From Anaerolineae bacterium (GTDB taxonomy: Bacteria; Chloroflexota; Anaerolineae; Aggregatilineales; Phototrophicaceae), in assembly GCA_013360465.1 (NCBI GenBank), contig JABWBO010000003.1, positions 87,185-151,184 on the forward strand: 64,000 nt of DNA. The letters are read 5' to 3'. The translations under genes were made by a program, and so were the position numbers. The notes beneath the pieces are model-generated. The model saw nothing but the letters and a program-made list of their open reading frames with translations. It searched no databases and was not told where the DNA came from. This document shows, piece after piece, positions 8,543-16,600 of the stretch (position 1 is its first letter; each line of letters opens with the position of its first letter).

Positions 8543-9265
8543 ATGACAACAGGCAGTAACGGACACGAACAGGAATTGGAACAAATTCGCGTGATGGTCG
8601 TCGATGATCATCCGCTGTTTCGAGACGGACTGGAAAAGACGCTGAGTATGGAAGACGACATCACCGTCGTCGGACAATGCAGTGACGGCGAAACAGCGCT
8701 CGACATGGCGCGCCAGCTCGCCCCAGATGTCATCGTCCTGGATGTAAATCTACCCTCGATGAATGGTCTGCTGGTGGCGCGGCAGCTTCGCGCCAGCCGC
8801 ATGGACGTCGCCATCGTCGTACTGACGGCATATCACGACAATCAACAGCTGGTGCATGCCATGCGTTCCGGCGCATCGGCTTACTGCCCGAAAGACATCA
8901 TGCCGGATGAACTCGTCCGCATCATCCGCGAAGTCGCAGACGGCTTCTATGTGGTGGGGGCGCAGACGCTTACCGTTCAGGAACTAGCAGCGTGGCTCAG
9001 TGCCGAAGTCGAACGTCTGGGCGGCTCCTACATCATCGACGCCGACGAACACTTCATCCCGCTCAGCCCGCGCGAACTTGAAATCCTTCAGTTCGTGACC
9101 AACGGCATGAGTAACAAGGAGATCGCCTACCAACTGCGCATCAGTCAGCAGACGGTCAAGAACCACATGACGTCTATTCTGAAGAAACTCAATGTTGAAG
9201 ACCGGACGCAGGCGGCAGTCACAGCGCTGCGTCATGGCTGGGTCCGTTTGGATATGAAGGACTGA
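8543..9265 (+). CDS. NarL/FixJ-family response regulator
   Basis: Two-component response regulator of 240 residues. The receiver domain (residues 16-135) has the acidic pair D21-D22, the phosphoacceptor D67 in VIVLDVNLPSMNG, the switch threonine T95 and lysine K117. A linker of about 40 residues leads to a LuxR-type helix-turn-helix (about 172-235), LSPRELEILQFVTNGMSNKEIA followed by SQQTVKNHMTSILKKL. It should bind DNA after phosphorylation. It ends six bases before a DegS-like histidine kinase gene, its obvious partner, and lies just upstream of the Tad pilus genes, so it probably controls them or reports on surface contact; that is inference. Start: ATG at 8543, though a GTG at 8531 in the same frame is possible. 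Neither has a good ribosome-binding site; the AAGGAGA at about 8489 is too far away. Confidence 0.9.
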   Translation: MTTGSNGHEQELEQIRVMVVDDHPLFRDGLEKTLSMEDDITVVGQCSDGETALDMARQLAPDVIVLDVNLPSMNGLLVARQLRASRMDVAIVVLTAYHDNQQLVHAMRSGASAYCPKDIMPDELVRIIREVADGFYVVGAQTLTVQELAAWLSAEVERLGGSYIIDADEHFIPLSPRELEILQFVTNGMSNKEIAYQLRISQQTVKNHMTSILKKLNVEDRTQAAVTALRHGWVRLDMKD

Positions 9266-9271
9266 ACTATC

Positions 9272-10360
9272 ATGCAGGATCGAGATTTTCGTGCCGACCC
9301 GCGCGCACGTGATCAACTCATAGACGTGCTAACTCAGGAACTCAAGCGTGTGCGCGACAAAATATCGGAATTCAAGGTGCAGATCGACCAGACGCAGACG
9401 ATTGTTGACCGGGAACAAACCCGCAACAACGACATCATGACCGAACTGCGTTCGGTTCAAGACAATATCGAGACGGTTCCCCGGCAGGACATCCGCCAGC
9501 GCTATAACGAAGCGCTTGAAGCTCGCTATCGCCTCCTGACGATGCGCGGACAGCTGGAGAAATTCGTCGGCATACGCGAGCAGTTGGAAACAGAACTGGC
9601 GATGCTGCGAGAAGTGCTGAACCGCCTTCAGGGTATTGAATCACTGCCTTCCGGCACCGGCGTCGTCGAGACCGAGACATCCGATGGCGGGCGCGGCAGT
9701 TTCAATATCGTCCGCATCATCCAGGCGCAGGAAGAAGAACGTCAGCGCCTCGCCCGGCAGATGCATGACGGACCGGCGCAGTCGATGACCAACTTCATCC
9801 TGCAAGCAGAAATCTGTCAGAAGCTCTTTGACCGCAACCCGGCACGCGCCGCCGAAGAACTGGATAGTCTGAAGAACTCGGCGAACGTCACGTTTCAAAA
9901 GATCCGCGAGTTCATCTTCGATCTGCGCCCGATGATGCTCGACGATCTCGGCGTCCTGCCGACCGTGCGCCGCTACGTCGATTCGTTCCGCGAAAAGAAC
10001 GACATGGACGTCAAGCTGGACATCTTCGGCGACGAACGGAGACTGCAATCGCACCGTGAAGTGCTGATCTTCCGCACCATCCAAGAACTGATGGCGCTGG
10101 CACGCGATTACGCCACCCCGGAGCATCTCTCAGTTCGGCTGGATATCACCAACACCGCTGCAAAGATCGTGATCCAGGATGACGGACGGGGGTTCGACGC
10201 CGAAGCCGCATTTTCCAGTGAAGAAGGCAGTCACGATCCGCGCGTCCCCAGCCTGATCACCCTGCGTGAAAAGTTCGATCTGGTTCGCGGATCGTTGAGC
10301 GTGGAAAGCGGCGAAAACGAGGGGATGACGGTCCGCGTCGAGCTGCCTCTGGAGGATTAA
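9272..10360 (+). CDS. DegS-like cytoplasmic sensor histidine kinase with altered N box
   Basis: Soluble histidine kinase of 362 residues without membrane segments. Residues 12-125 are predicted long coiled coil. The HisKA_3 dimerisation domain starts near 145, with the phosphoacceptor H165 in QMHDGPAQS, including the HDxxxQ phosphatase motif. In the ATPase domain the G1 box is intact (D303-D304-G-R-G-F), but the N box reads ELMALARDYA at 272-281. The metal-binding asparagine expected in 'EALTNaxkHA' is L276, and the usual histidine is Y280. The G2 box is also divergent (ENEGMT). It may have weak kinase activity or act mainly as a phosphatase; that is inferred from the missing residue. It follows its response regulator by six bases and precedes the Tad genes. 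Confidence 0.88.
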   Translation: MQDRDFRADPRARDQLIDVLTQELKRVRDKISEFKVQIDQTQTIVDREQTRNNDIMTELRSVQDNIETVPRQDIRQRYNEALEARYRLLTMRGQLEKFVGIREQLETELAMLREVLNRLQGIESLPSGTGVVETETSDGGRGSFNIVRIIQAQEEERQRLARQMHDGPAQSMTNFILQAEICQKLFDRNPARAAEELDSLKNSANVTFQKIREFIFDLRPMMLDDLGVLPTVRRYVDSFREKNDMDVKLDIFGDERRLQSHREVLIFRTIQELMALARDYATPEHLSVRLDITNTAAKIVIQDDGRGFDAEAAFSSEEGSHDPRVPSLITLREKFDLVRGSLSVESGENEGMTVRVELPLED

Positions 10361-10525
10361 ATCTTCGGTTCCAACTTTTCGAACAGGACAATAGCACTGT
10401 TTCGGAATTGTCAGAATCGAAATACACTTATCGCAGCACATGCTCTATCAACCGGGTGAAGCCCGCTGCGAACCGTCATCGCCACGACTGGGGATGCGCT
10501 CACATCGGCACTCATGGGAGGACTT

Positions 10526-11659
10526 ATGGGACGTTTGCGTGTTTTTCTGATCATTGCCATCCTGATCGTTCTTGTAGCTGTTGTGGTCGTCTTGGTGCTG
10601 CCTTCACTGAACCAGCCACCCGTGTCGACCACAGCACCAAACGTTGCCGAAGTGCCAACGCAGGCTCCGGATGAACCGGAGGCAACACCGCTGCCAACCG
10701 CAACGCCTATCATCTTCGTCGATCTGGTGATCGCCGTTCAGGAACTCCCGCGCGGCATCATCATCCCGCCGAACGCAGTCGCGATTCGCCCCTGGCCCCA
10801 GGACGCTGCTCCCTTCAATGCGGTGACCAATGTCGAGGATGTCATCGGCAAACGTGCGCGCACCGACATCTTCCGCGAACAGCCTATCCTGAGCAACATG
10901 GTCGTCGAAGACCTGACCAGCGCCGCCCGTGTTGGCTCCGACGCAGCAGCGGTCCTCCCGACCGGTCTGGTTGCGGTGTCGCTGCCCATTGACCGTCTGA
11001 CCAGCATCGCCTACGCCCCGCAGGACGGCGACCGCGTTGATCTGATCATCTCCCTGCTTTACGTCGATGTTGACGAAGCCTTCCAGAGTATCACCCCCAA
11101 CTCGATCACCCTCTTCAGGATCACCGACGAAGGTATCGAACTCCTGCAAGGCATTCAGGGGCGTGTCGACTCGACACAGTTGGGTCCGGTCATCGTCGGT
11201 CCTTCTGAGCGTCAGCGTCCCCGTCTGGTGACGCAGCGGACCATCCAGGATGCCCTGGTCGTCCATGTCGGCAACTTCCCGCCGGATGGGCGTTTCATCG
11301 GCGTCCCGCCGACCCCGACGCCGGTGCCCCAGGAAGGCGAAGAAGGCGAAGGCGGCACGCCGCCACCGCCCACCCCGACTCCGCCGCGCCCGGACATCAT
11401 CACGCTGGGTGTTACGCCCCAGGAAGCGGTGGTCATCACCTGGTTGATCGAGGCGCGTGTGCCCGTCACGCTGGCGCTTCGCTCCGCTCAGGATACCTCG
11501 CGCACCAGTACAACGGAAGTGACCCTCGACTATGTGATGGCGCAGTACGGCATCACCTTGCCAGGGAAGCGTCCTTATGCGATTGAGCCGGCTATCCGCA
11601 GTATTCGCCAGATCCTTGCTTCGCAAGTGATCGATCTCAATCCAAACGCGGGCGGTTGA
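10526..11659 (+). CDS. cpaB: Flp pilus assembly protein CpaB/RcpC
   Basis: Membrane-anchored Tad pilus protein of 377 residues. It has one N-terminal transmembrane helix (residues 5-26, very rich in Val and Ile), a Pro/Thr-rich linker (30-60), and then an SAF-like domain beginning IFVDLVIAVQELPRGIIIPPNAV. This is the domain found in CpaB/RcpC, flagellar FlgA and antifreeze proteins. Residues 255-295 form a second low-complexity linker (PPTPTPVPQEGEEGEGG). In Gram-negatives CpaB interacts with the secretin. Here no secretin is present, so it probably acts in the cell wall. Start: ATG at 10526, with GGAGG a few bases upstream; an ATG at 10514 overlaps that site. It is the first gene of the Tad block cpaB-cpaE-tadA-tadB-tadC. 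Confidence 0.85.
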   Translation: MGRLRVFLIIAILIVLVAVVVVLVLPSLNQPPVSTTAPNVAEVPTQAPDEPEATPLPTATPIIFVDLVIAVQELPRGIIIPPNAVAIRPWPQDAAPFNAVTNVEDVIGKRARTDIFREQPILSNMVVEDLTSAARVGSDAAAVLPTGLVAVSLPIDRLTSIAYAPQDGDRVDLIISLLYVDVDEAFQSITPNSITLFRITDEGIELLQGIQGRVDSTQLGPVIVGPSERQRPRLVTQRTIQDALVVHVGNFPPDGRFIGVPPTPTPVPQEGEEGEGGTPPPPTPTPPRPDIITLGVTPQEAVVITWLIEARVPVTLALRSAQDTSRTSTTEVTLDYVMAQYGITLPGKRPYAIEPAIRSIRQILASQVIDLNPNAGG

Positions 11660-11698
11660 TCGAACTAGACACGTAGAGAGACAGGTCCGGACAAAGCC

Positions 11699-13027
11699 AT
11701 GCAGAACCGACAGGGTGGACAGAACGCAATTTCGGTCTTGATCGTCGATGATATCGCTGAAACGCGCGAGAATATCAAGAAGCTGCTCGCGTTCGAGGAA
11801 CAGGAATTCCGTGTTGTAGGGTCTGTTGGCACTGGGCGAGATGCGATCAAAGCAGCTATCGAGACCAAGCCGGACATCATCATCATGGATATCAATATGC
11901 CGGATATGGACGGCATCACGGCGACGGGCGAGATCACCAAGCGCCTCCCAACCGCTGCCGTCATCATGATGTCCGTCCAGACCGATGCCGACTACATGCG
12001 AAAAGCGATGCAGGCGGGCGCGCGCCAGTTCCTCGGCAAACCGATCGACACCGATGAGCTGTACAGCACCATCCGCGCCGTCTACAGAAGCTATGAATCG
12101 ATCCGCAACCAGGCTATCGCCATTCAGGACCTGCCGGTCGATGTTCGCAAGCCACAGCCGATGCAGGGCGAACCAGGCGTTCGCTCTGGTCATGTCATCG
12201 TCGTCTACAGCGCCCAGGGCGGCAGCGGCTGCACGACAGTCGCCACCAACCTCGCCTCAGGGCTGATGAAGAAGAATGTCCGCGTCCTGCTCGTCGACGC
12301 CGACTTGCAGTTTGGCGATGTTGGCGTCTTCCTGAAGCTTCAGTCGCAGTCTACGCTCCTCGATCTTGTTGGCAAAATCGACGACCTGGATACCGACTTT
12401 TTCGACAGCGTCGTCGCTACACATGACAGCGGTCTGAAGGTGCTGCTCGGACCGCTGCGTCCGGAATACGCCGAAGAGGTCGAGGCGGTCCCACAGGCTG
12501 TCTCGCGCATCATCGAGAAGATCGCCAACAACTACGATTTCGTCGTGGTCGATACCAGCCGCCGGGTGGATGAGCATCTGCTCTCGCTGACCGACGTCGC
12601 CACGAGAGTCATGCTCGTCGTCAATCCGACCCTGGCGGGAATCAAGAATACCAAATTCATCCTCGACCTGTTTGACCGCCTCAATTACACGCCAGACAAG
12701 TCGCTGCTCGTCCTGAATCGCGTCGAAGATGAGCGGAGCCGCCAGCGAGTGACTATCGCCACCGAACAAATCGAGCGATTCCTAAGAAAACAGGTCTTCG
12801 CCAAGATTCCCGATGCCGAACGCGAGGTGTTGGGCGCGGTCATGAAAGGCGTTCCCATCGTCGCCTCTCGCGACCGGAGCAAATCGCCGGTCAAGGAATT
12901 CCTGGAAATGGCGGATCACCTTTCAACCCTGCTGATCGGCGCGAGCGCTGGTGAAAGTGACAGCGGAGAAGGCGAAGAACGCAAGGCGCCGAAGAAAGCC
13001 GGCTTAGGACTGCTGGGTAGAAACTGA
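11699..13027 (+). CDS. cpaE: CpaE/TadZ-type pilus localisation ATPase with receiver domain
   Basis: Protein of 442 residues with an N-terminal response-regulator receiver domain (8-130; acidic pair in IVDD, phospho-Asp D64 in IIIMDINMPDMDG, lysine in LGKPID) fused to a ParA/MinD-like ATPase domain (160-410). The deviant Walker A reads GGSGCTT at 174-180; both lysines of the MinD-type KGGxGKT are replaced (Q before the glycines, C178). Such substitutions are known in TadZ/CpaE. Further P-loop features are LLVDADLQFGD and VVVDTSR. The protein positions the Tad machine at the cell pole or envelope in model systems. The receiver here keeps all key residues, so it may be phosphorylated, possibly by the nearby kinase. 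The C-terminal tail is acidic and lysine-rich. It lies between cpaB and tadA. Confidence 0.88.
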   Translation: MQNRQGGQNAISVLIVDDIAETRENIKKLLAFEEQEFRVVGSVGTGRDAIKAAIETKPDIIIMDINMPDMDGITATGEITKRLPTAAVIMMSVQTDADYMRKAMQAGARQFLGKPIDTDELYSTIRAVYRSYESIRNQAIAIQDLPVDVRKPQPMQGEPGVRSGHVIVVYSAQGGSGCTTVATNLASGLMKKNVRVLLVDADLQFGDVGVFLKLQSQSTLLDLVGKIDDLDTDFFDSVVATHDSGLKVLLGPLRPEYAEEVEAVPQAVSRIIEKIANNYDFVVVDTSRRVDEHLLSLTDVATRVMLVVNPTLAGIKNTKFILDLFDRLNYTPDKSLLVLNRVEDERSRQRVTIATEQIERFLRKQVFAKIPDAEREVLGAVMKGVPIVASRDRSKSPVKEFLEMADHLSTLLIGASAGESDSGEGEERKAPKKAGLGLLGRN

Positions 13028-13057
13028 TTGACGCCGCACAGAGGTTGCATGTACTGT
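13028..13057 (+). promoter_or_regulatory. Weak candidate promoter upstream of tadA
   Basis: TTGACG at 13028-13033, 18 bases, then TACTGT at 13052-13057, located directly after the cpaE stop and 33 bases before the tadA ATG. The -35 matches five of six consensus bases but the -10 only three, so this is a weak call. If real, it would allow the ATPase and membrane platform genes to be expressed separately from cpaB-cpaE. Confidence 0.3.
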
Positions 13058-13089
13058 AAGAACACAGCCGAGTATCGGGGAGTCTGAGC

Positions 13090-14547
13090 ATGTCGCTGCT
13101 AAAGCGTATCGAAAAAGGTGGGGGAGCGGCCGGGGGTGGCGGGAATGAACCGCCGCAGGGGGCGTCGTCTGGAAACGCCTTTGATGCGCCCTCTGGCGCG
13201 GAATTCTCTCAGGAAGAGTCTTCTCGTCTGTCGGCGATGCGGAATCGCACCCAGCAGGTTGCGGGGCGACCTCAGTCGCGCGAAAACGCCTATGTTGACC
13301 TGAAGTCGCGCGTGCAAACCCGCCTGCTTTCCGAGCTGGATCAGTCTACCGACCTGTCGCGAAAGTCTGAAGTGCGCGCCCACATCGAAGAGCTGTTCAA
13401 CGCCATCCTCGCTGAAGAAAGCATGGTGCTGGCGCGTCAGGAACGGCAGCGCCTGTTTGAGACCATCGTCGCCGAAATCATGGGGTTCGGTCCCCTTGAA
13501 CCTCTGCTCGCCGACGAAAGCATCACCGAAATCATGGTTAACGGACCCAAGAACATCTTCATCGAGCGTAAGGGCACGATCAACCGCGCGAATGTGACCT
13601 TCGAGGATGACGATCACGTCCTGCGCATCCTCGACCGCATCGTCGCCCCACTCGGTCGCCGTATTGACGAAAGCTCGCCGATGGTGGACGCCCGTCTGCC
13701 CGATGGTTCGCGCGTGAACGCGGTCATTCGCCCAGTTTCTCTGGTCGGGCCAACCATCACGATCCGAAAATTCTTCAAGAAACCGCTGACCGTCGAGGAC
13801 CTGATCAAGTTCGGATCAGTCACCAAAGAGATCGTCGAATTCCTGCGCGCCTGCATCATCGCCCGCCTCAATCTCGTGGTCTCTGGCGGCACAGGTTCCG
13901 GCAAGACAACTCTCCTCAACGTGCTGTCAAGCTTCATTCCGAATAATGAACGCATCGTCACCATCGAGAACGCGGCAGAACTTCAGTTACGTCAGGAACA
14001 CGTGGTCACCCTGGAGAGCCGCCCCGCCAATATCGAAGGGCGCGGCGCGATCACCATTCAGGACCTGGTCGTCAACTCGCTGCGTATGCGCCCGGACCGC
14101 ATCATCGTCGGCGAATGCCGTTCTGGCGAAGCGCTGGACATGCTCCAAGCGATGAACACCGGTCACGATGGGTCGATGACGACCGCCCACTCCAACAGCC
14201 CGCGCGATACGCTGGCGCGTCTTGAGGTGATGTGCCTGATGGCGGGTATGGATCTTCCCGTACGCGCCATTCGTGAGCAGGTCGCCAGCGCACTTGATCT
14301 GGTTGTGCATCAGGAACGCCTGCGTGATGGTTCGCGTAAGGTCGTCAAGATCACCGAGGTGCAGGGCATGGAAGGCGACATGATCACCATGTCCGACATC
14401 TTCGAGTTCGAACAGATCGGCGTCGAAGCAGGACGGATCATCGGACGCATTCGTCCGACCGGCATTCGCCCCAAGTTCACCGACCGCATTGAGGCAGCTG
14501 GCATCTATCTGCCGCCGTCGGTGTTCGGTCTCGGCAAATCATACTAG
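13090..14547 (+). CDS. tadA: Tad secretion ATPase TadA/CpaF
   Basis: Hexameric traffic ATPase of 485 residues that powers Flp pilus assembly at the cytoplasmic membrane. A low-complexity N-terminus (10-55, Gly/Ser/Glu-rich) precedes the CpaF N-terminal domain (70-180, with IMGFGPLEPLLADESITEIM, a hallmark). The ATPase domain follows: Walker A GGTGSGKTT at 266-274 (K272), the Asp box RIVTIENAAELQL, Walker B MRPDRIIVGECRSGEALDML, and a His box in TGHDGSMTTAHSNSP. All catalytic elements look intact. The start ATG at 13090 has GGGGAG nine bases upstream. It is followed by a 27-base perfect hairpin and then tadB. The length is typical of CpaF proteins (about 450-500). Confidence 0.95.
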   Translation: MSLLKRIEKGGGAAGGGGNEPPQGASSGNAFDAPSGAEFSQEESSRLSAMRNRTQQVAGRPQSRENAYVDLKSRVQTRLLSELDQSTDLSRKSEVRAHIEELFNAILAEESMVLARQERQRLFETIVAEIMGFGPLEPLLADESITEIMVNGPKNIFIERKGTINRANVTFEDDDHVLRILDRIVAPLGRRIDESSPMVDARLPDGSRVNAVIRPVSLVGPTITIRKFFKKPLTVEDLIKFGSVTKEIVEFLRACIIARLNLVVSGGTGSGKTTLLNVLSSFIPNNERIVTIENAAELQLRQEHVVTLESRPANIEGRGAITIQDLVVNSLRMRPDRIIVGECRSGEALDMLQAMNTGHDGSMTTAHSNSPRDTLARLEVMCLMAGMDLPVRAIREQVASALDLVVHQERLRDGSRKVVKITEVQGMEGDMITMSDIFEFEQIGVEAGRIIGRIRPTGIRPKFTDRIEAAGIYLPPSVFGLGKSY

Positions 14548-14561
14548 ATAGACTCCCCCTT

Positions 14562-14588
14562 CAACCCGGCGCGGCAAGCGCCGGGTTG
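14562..14588 (+). terminator. Perfect hairpin between tadA and tadB
   Basis: CAACCCGGCG (14562-14571), a seven-base loop, then CGCCGGGTTG (14579-14588): a perfect ten-base-pair GC-rich stem. No run of T follows (ATTCCG), so it is not a classical intrinsic terminator. It lies between genes that should be co-expressed, so an mRNA-stabilising or partial attenuating hairpin is more likely. Confidence 0.55.
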
Positions 14589-14625
14589 ATTCCGTAAGGC
14601 ACAGGGTCGAGGAAGAGGCTAAGAT

Positions 14626-15615
14626 ATGGATCCAATCCTCATCATCGGAATTGCTGTCGTCGCCGCGGTGTGCGTCATCATTTACGGCGTGATCAGCGTC
14701 CGCAGTGAGCGCGACATCATCGAAGAACGCCTGGGACGCTACGACGAGCAGAATTCCTCCTTCTTACAGCTCGATGAAATCGTGGCGGAGGAGCCTGAGC
14801 AGTCGGTAACCAAGGACAGTGCGCTGCGCGACCGACTCGATAACATCTTCGCCGAAAGGACCTTCGGCAAGCGCTGGCGCGCACAGCTGGCGCGCGCAGA
14901 CCTGAAGCTGACCGTATCAGAATATGCGGCGCTGCACGTCATCAGTACATTCGGTTTTTTTGGTGCGGGCTATTTCGTCCTGTTCGGTCAGCAGCTTGCT
15001 CCTGCCCTTTTGGCAGCCTTCGTCGGCTTCTTCGCTCCGCGAATCTACGTGGCGCGCCTCACTTCAACGCGCCTCATCCGTTTCGAGAATCAACTGCCCG
15101 ACACGTTGGGGTTGTGGGTCAACGCGCTGCGCTCCGGTTACAGCGTCCTCCAGTCGATGGAAGCCATCGCACGCGACGCGCCAGAGCCAACCTCGACGGA
15201 GTTCAAGCGTGTTGTTCAGGAAGTTCAGCTGGGCATCGACATGGAAGATGGTCTGGCGCACCTGCTGACCCGAGTCGACAGCGAAGACCTGGACCTGGTC
15301 ATCACGGCGGTCAACATTCAGCGCGAAGTCGGCGGTAACCTTGCCGAGATTCTCGACGTGATCAGCCATACTATCCGCGAACGCATCAAGCTGAAGGGTG
15401 AAATCCGCGTCCTCACCGCTCAAGGGCGCATCACCGGATACGTCATCAGCGGCTTGCCGATCATCCTGGGGCTCTTCCTGTATGGCATCAATCCAACTTA
15501 CATGGGCAATCTGTTTGAAAATCGCGCGTGCGGCTGGCCCCTGTTGGGGATCGGTCTGGCGCTCATCGGCATCGGTTTCGCTGTCGTTCAGAAGATCGTA
15601 GACATCGACATCTAG
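14626..15615 (+). CDS. tadB: Tad inner-membrane platform protein TadB
   Basis: Type II secretion F-domain membrane protein of 329 residues. It has an N-terminal transmembrane helix (about 3-25), a cytoplasmic stretch, paired helices at about 104-145, the T2SSF cytoplasmic domain (about 160-285, with LPDTLGLWVNALRSGYSVLQSME and REVGGNLAEILDVISHTIRERI), and two C-terminal helices (about 275-325). The pattern RSGysl.qal....e....p is the typical TadB/TadC signature. It forms the platform that couples the TadA ATPase to the growing pilus. AGAGG lies eight bases before the ATG. tadC begins 16 bases after its stop, so the pair is expressed together. Confidence 0.93.
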   Translation: MDPILIIGIAVVAAVCVIIYGVISVRSERDIIEERLGRYDEQNSSFLQLDEIVAEEPEQSVTKDSALRDRLDNIFAERTFGKRWRAQLARADLKLTVSEYAALHVISTFGFFGAGYFVLFGQQLAPALLAAFVGFFAPRIYVARLTSTRLIRFENQLPDTLGLWVNALRSGYSVLQSMEAIARDAPEPTSTEFKRVVQEVQLGIDMEDGLAHLLTRVDSEDLDLVITAVNIQREVGGNLAEILDVISHTIRERIKLKGEIRVLTAQGRITGYVISGLPIILGLFLYGINPTYMGNLFENRACGWPLLGIGLALIGIGFAVVQKIVDIDI

Positions 15616-15631
15616 TCAAGGTGCGATTCTG

Positions 15632-16579
15632 ATGGATCAATCGCTAATCGTCCTCGCCGTGATCGTCGTCGGCACAATCGTCTTCGTCGGTCTGATCTAT
15701 GTCGGTCTGCGCGAAGATCGCGGGCGCGACCCACTCCAGGAGCGTCTGGCGCAGTTCGAAGACAAGGAAATTCCGCAGTCGCTCGAAGAGATCGAAATGT
15801 CGCTTTCGTTCCGCGACCGCGTCCTGCTGCCGATGATGAAAGCGCTTGCTCGATTGAGTACACGCTTCACACCGCAGAAACAGCTTGAAGAGACGCGACG
15901 GCAGATTGAGCTGGCGGGGATGAGCATGGACCCGGCAACGTTCTTCGCCGTCCGAATCATGGTCACCATCGCTTTCGCGCTGGGCGGTTTCTTCGTATTC
16001 TTCGTCGGCTCGCGCTCTACCCCTCCCGCGACTGCCCTGCTCTATACCATCGGACTCACCGCCCTCGGTTATGTCTTCCCGTTGATGTGGATTCAGAGCA
16101 AGATCAAGCGCCGCCAGGAAAACATCTGGAAAGCACTGCCAGACGCGCTTGATCTGCTGGTGATCTGCGTTGAGGCGGGTCTCGGCTTTGACATGGCGAT
16201 GGGCAAGGTCTTCGAGAAATGGGATAACGAGCTGGCAATCGCCTTCGGTCGTGTGCTGCGCGAAATCCAGCTTGGTAAGCTGCGGCGCGACTCGCTGCGC
16301 GATATGGCGAACCGCATGGATGTGCCCGACGTCACAGCCTTTGTCGCCGCCATTATCCAGGCGGATCAGCTCGGCGTCAGTATGGCGAAGATTCTGCGCG
16401 TGCAGGCTGACCAGATGCGCGTGAAGCGCCGTCAGCGCGCCCAGGAAAAAGCCCATCAAGCGCCGGTCAAGATGATCTTCCCGATGGTCTTCCTGATCTT
16501 TCCATCGATCTGGATTGTGCTGCTGGGACCTTCTATCATCATCCTGCTGAACAGCGCTGAAGTGGGCGCGGTCTTTTAG
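15632..16579 (+). CDS. tadC: Tad inner-membrane platform protein TadC
   Basis: Second T2SSF-domain platform protein, 315 residues. An N-terminal helix (about 4-25) is followed by a charged segment, a helix pair (about 108-152), the T2SSF domain (about 165-290) with LPDALDLLVICVEAGLGFDMAM and DQLGVSMAKILRVQADQMRVKRRQRAQEKA, and a C-terminal hydrophobic helix. The signature 'lPdaLDLLvvcveAGl.ld.Al' is characteristic of TadC. AAGGTG precedes the ATG at an appropriate distance. The stop codon sits in the loop of a GC-rich hairpin (16564-16587). No pilin (flp), tadE/F or prepilin peptidase gene follows; the next gene is comF. Confidence 0.93.
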   Translation: MDQSLIVLAVIVVGTIVFVGLIYVGLREDRGRDPLQERLAQFEDKEIPQSLEEIEMSLSFRDRVLLPMMKALARLSTRFTPQKQLEETRRQIELAGMSMDPATFFAVRIMVTIAFALGGFFVFFVGSRSTPPATALLYTIGLTALGYVFPLMWIQSKIKRRQENIWKALPDALDLLVICVEAGLGFDMAMGKVFEKWDNELAIAFGRVLREIQLGKLRRDSLRDMANRMDVPDVTAFVAAIIQADQLGVSMAKILRVQADQMRVKRRQRAQEKAHQAPVKMIFPMVFLIFPSIWIVLLGPSIIILLNSAEVGAVF

Positions 16580-16599
16580 CCGCGCCCGGTCTCGACCGG
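16564..16599 (+). promoter_or_regulatory. Two adjacent hairpins at the tadC stop/comF start
   Basis: GGGCGCGG (16564-16571), loop TCTTTTAG containing the tadC stop codon, then CCGCGCCC (16580-16587); a second stem CCGGT-CTCG-ACCGG at 16586-16599 ends just before the TTG used for comF. The stems share two bases. No T-run follows. They could reduce read-through or couple comF translation to tadC termination; this is inference from the sequence alone. Confidence 0.4.
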
Positions 16600-16600
16600 T

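Noticed and set aside
10604..12193. Antisense open frame of 529 codons across cpaB and cpaE
   Set aside because: It crosses two plus-strand genes and their spacer without its own ribosome-binding site; the content is low-complexity Arg/Asp/Gly.
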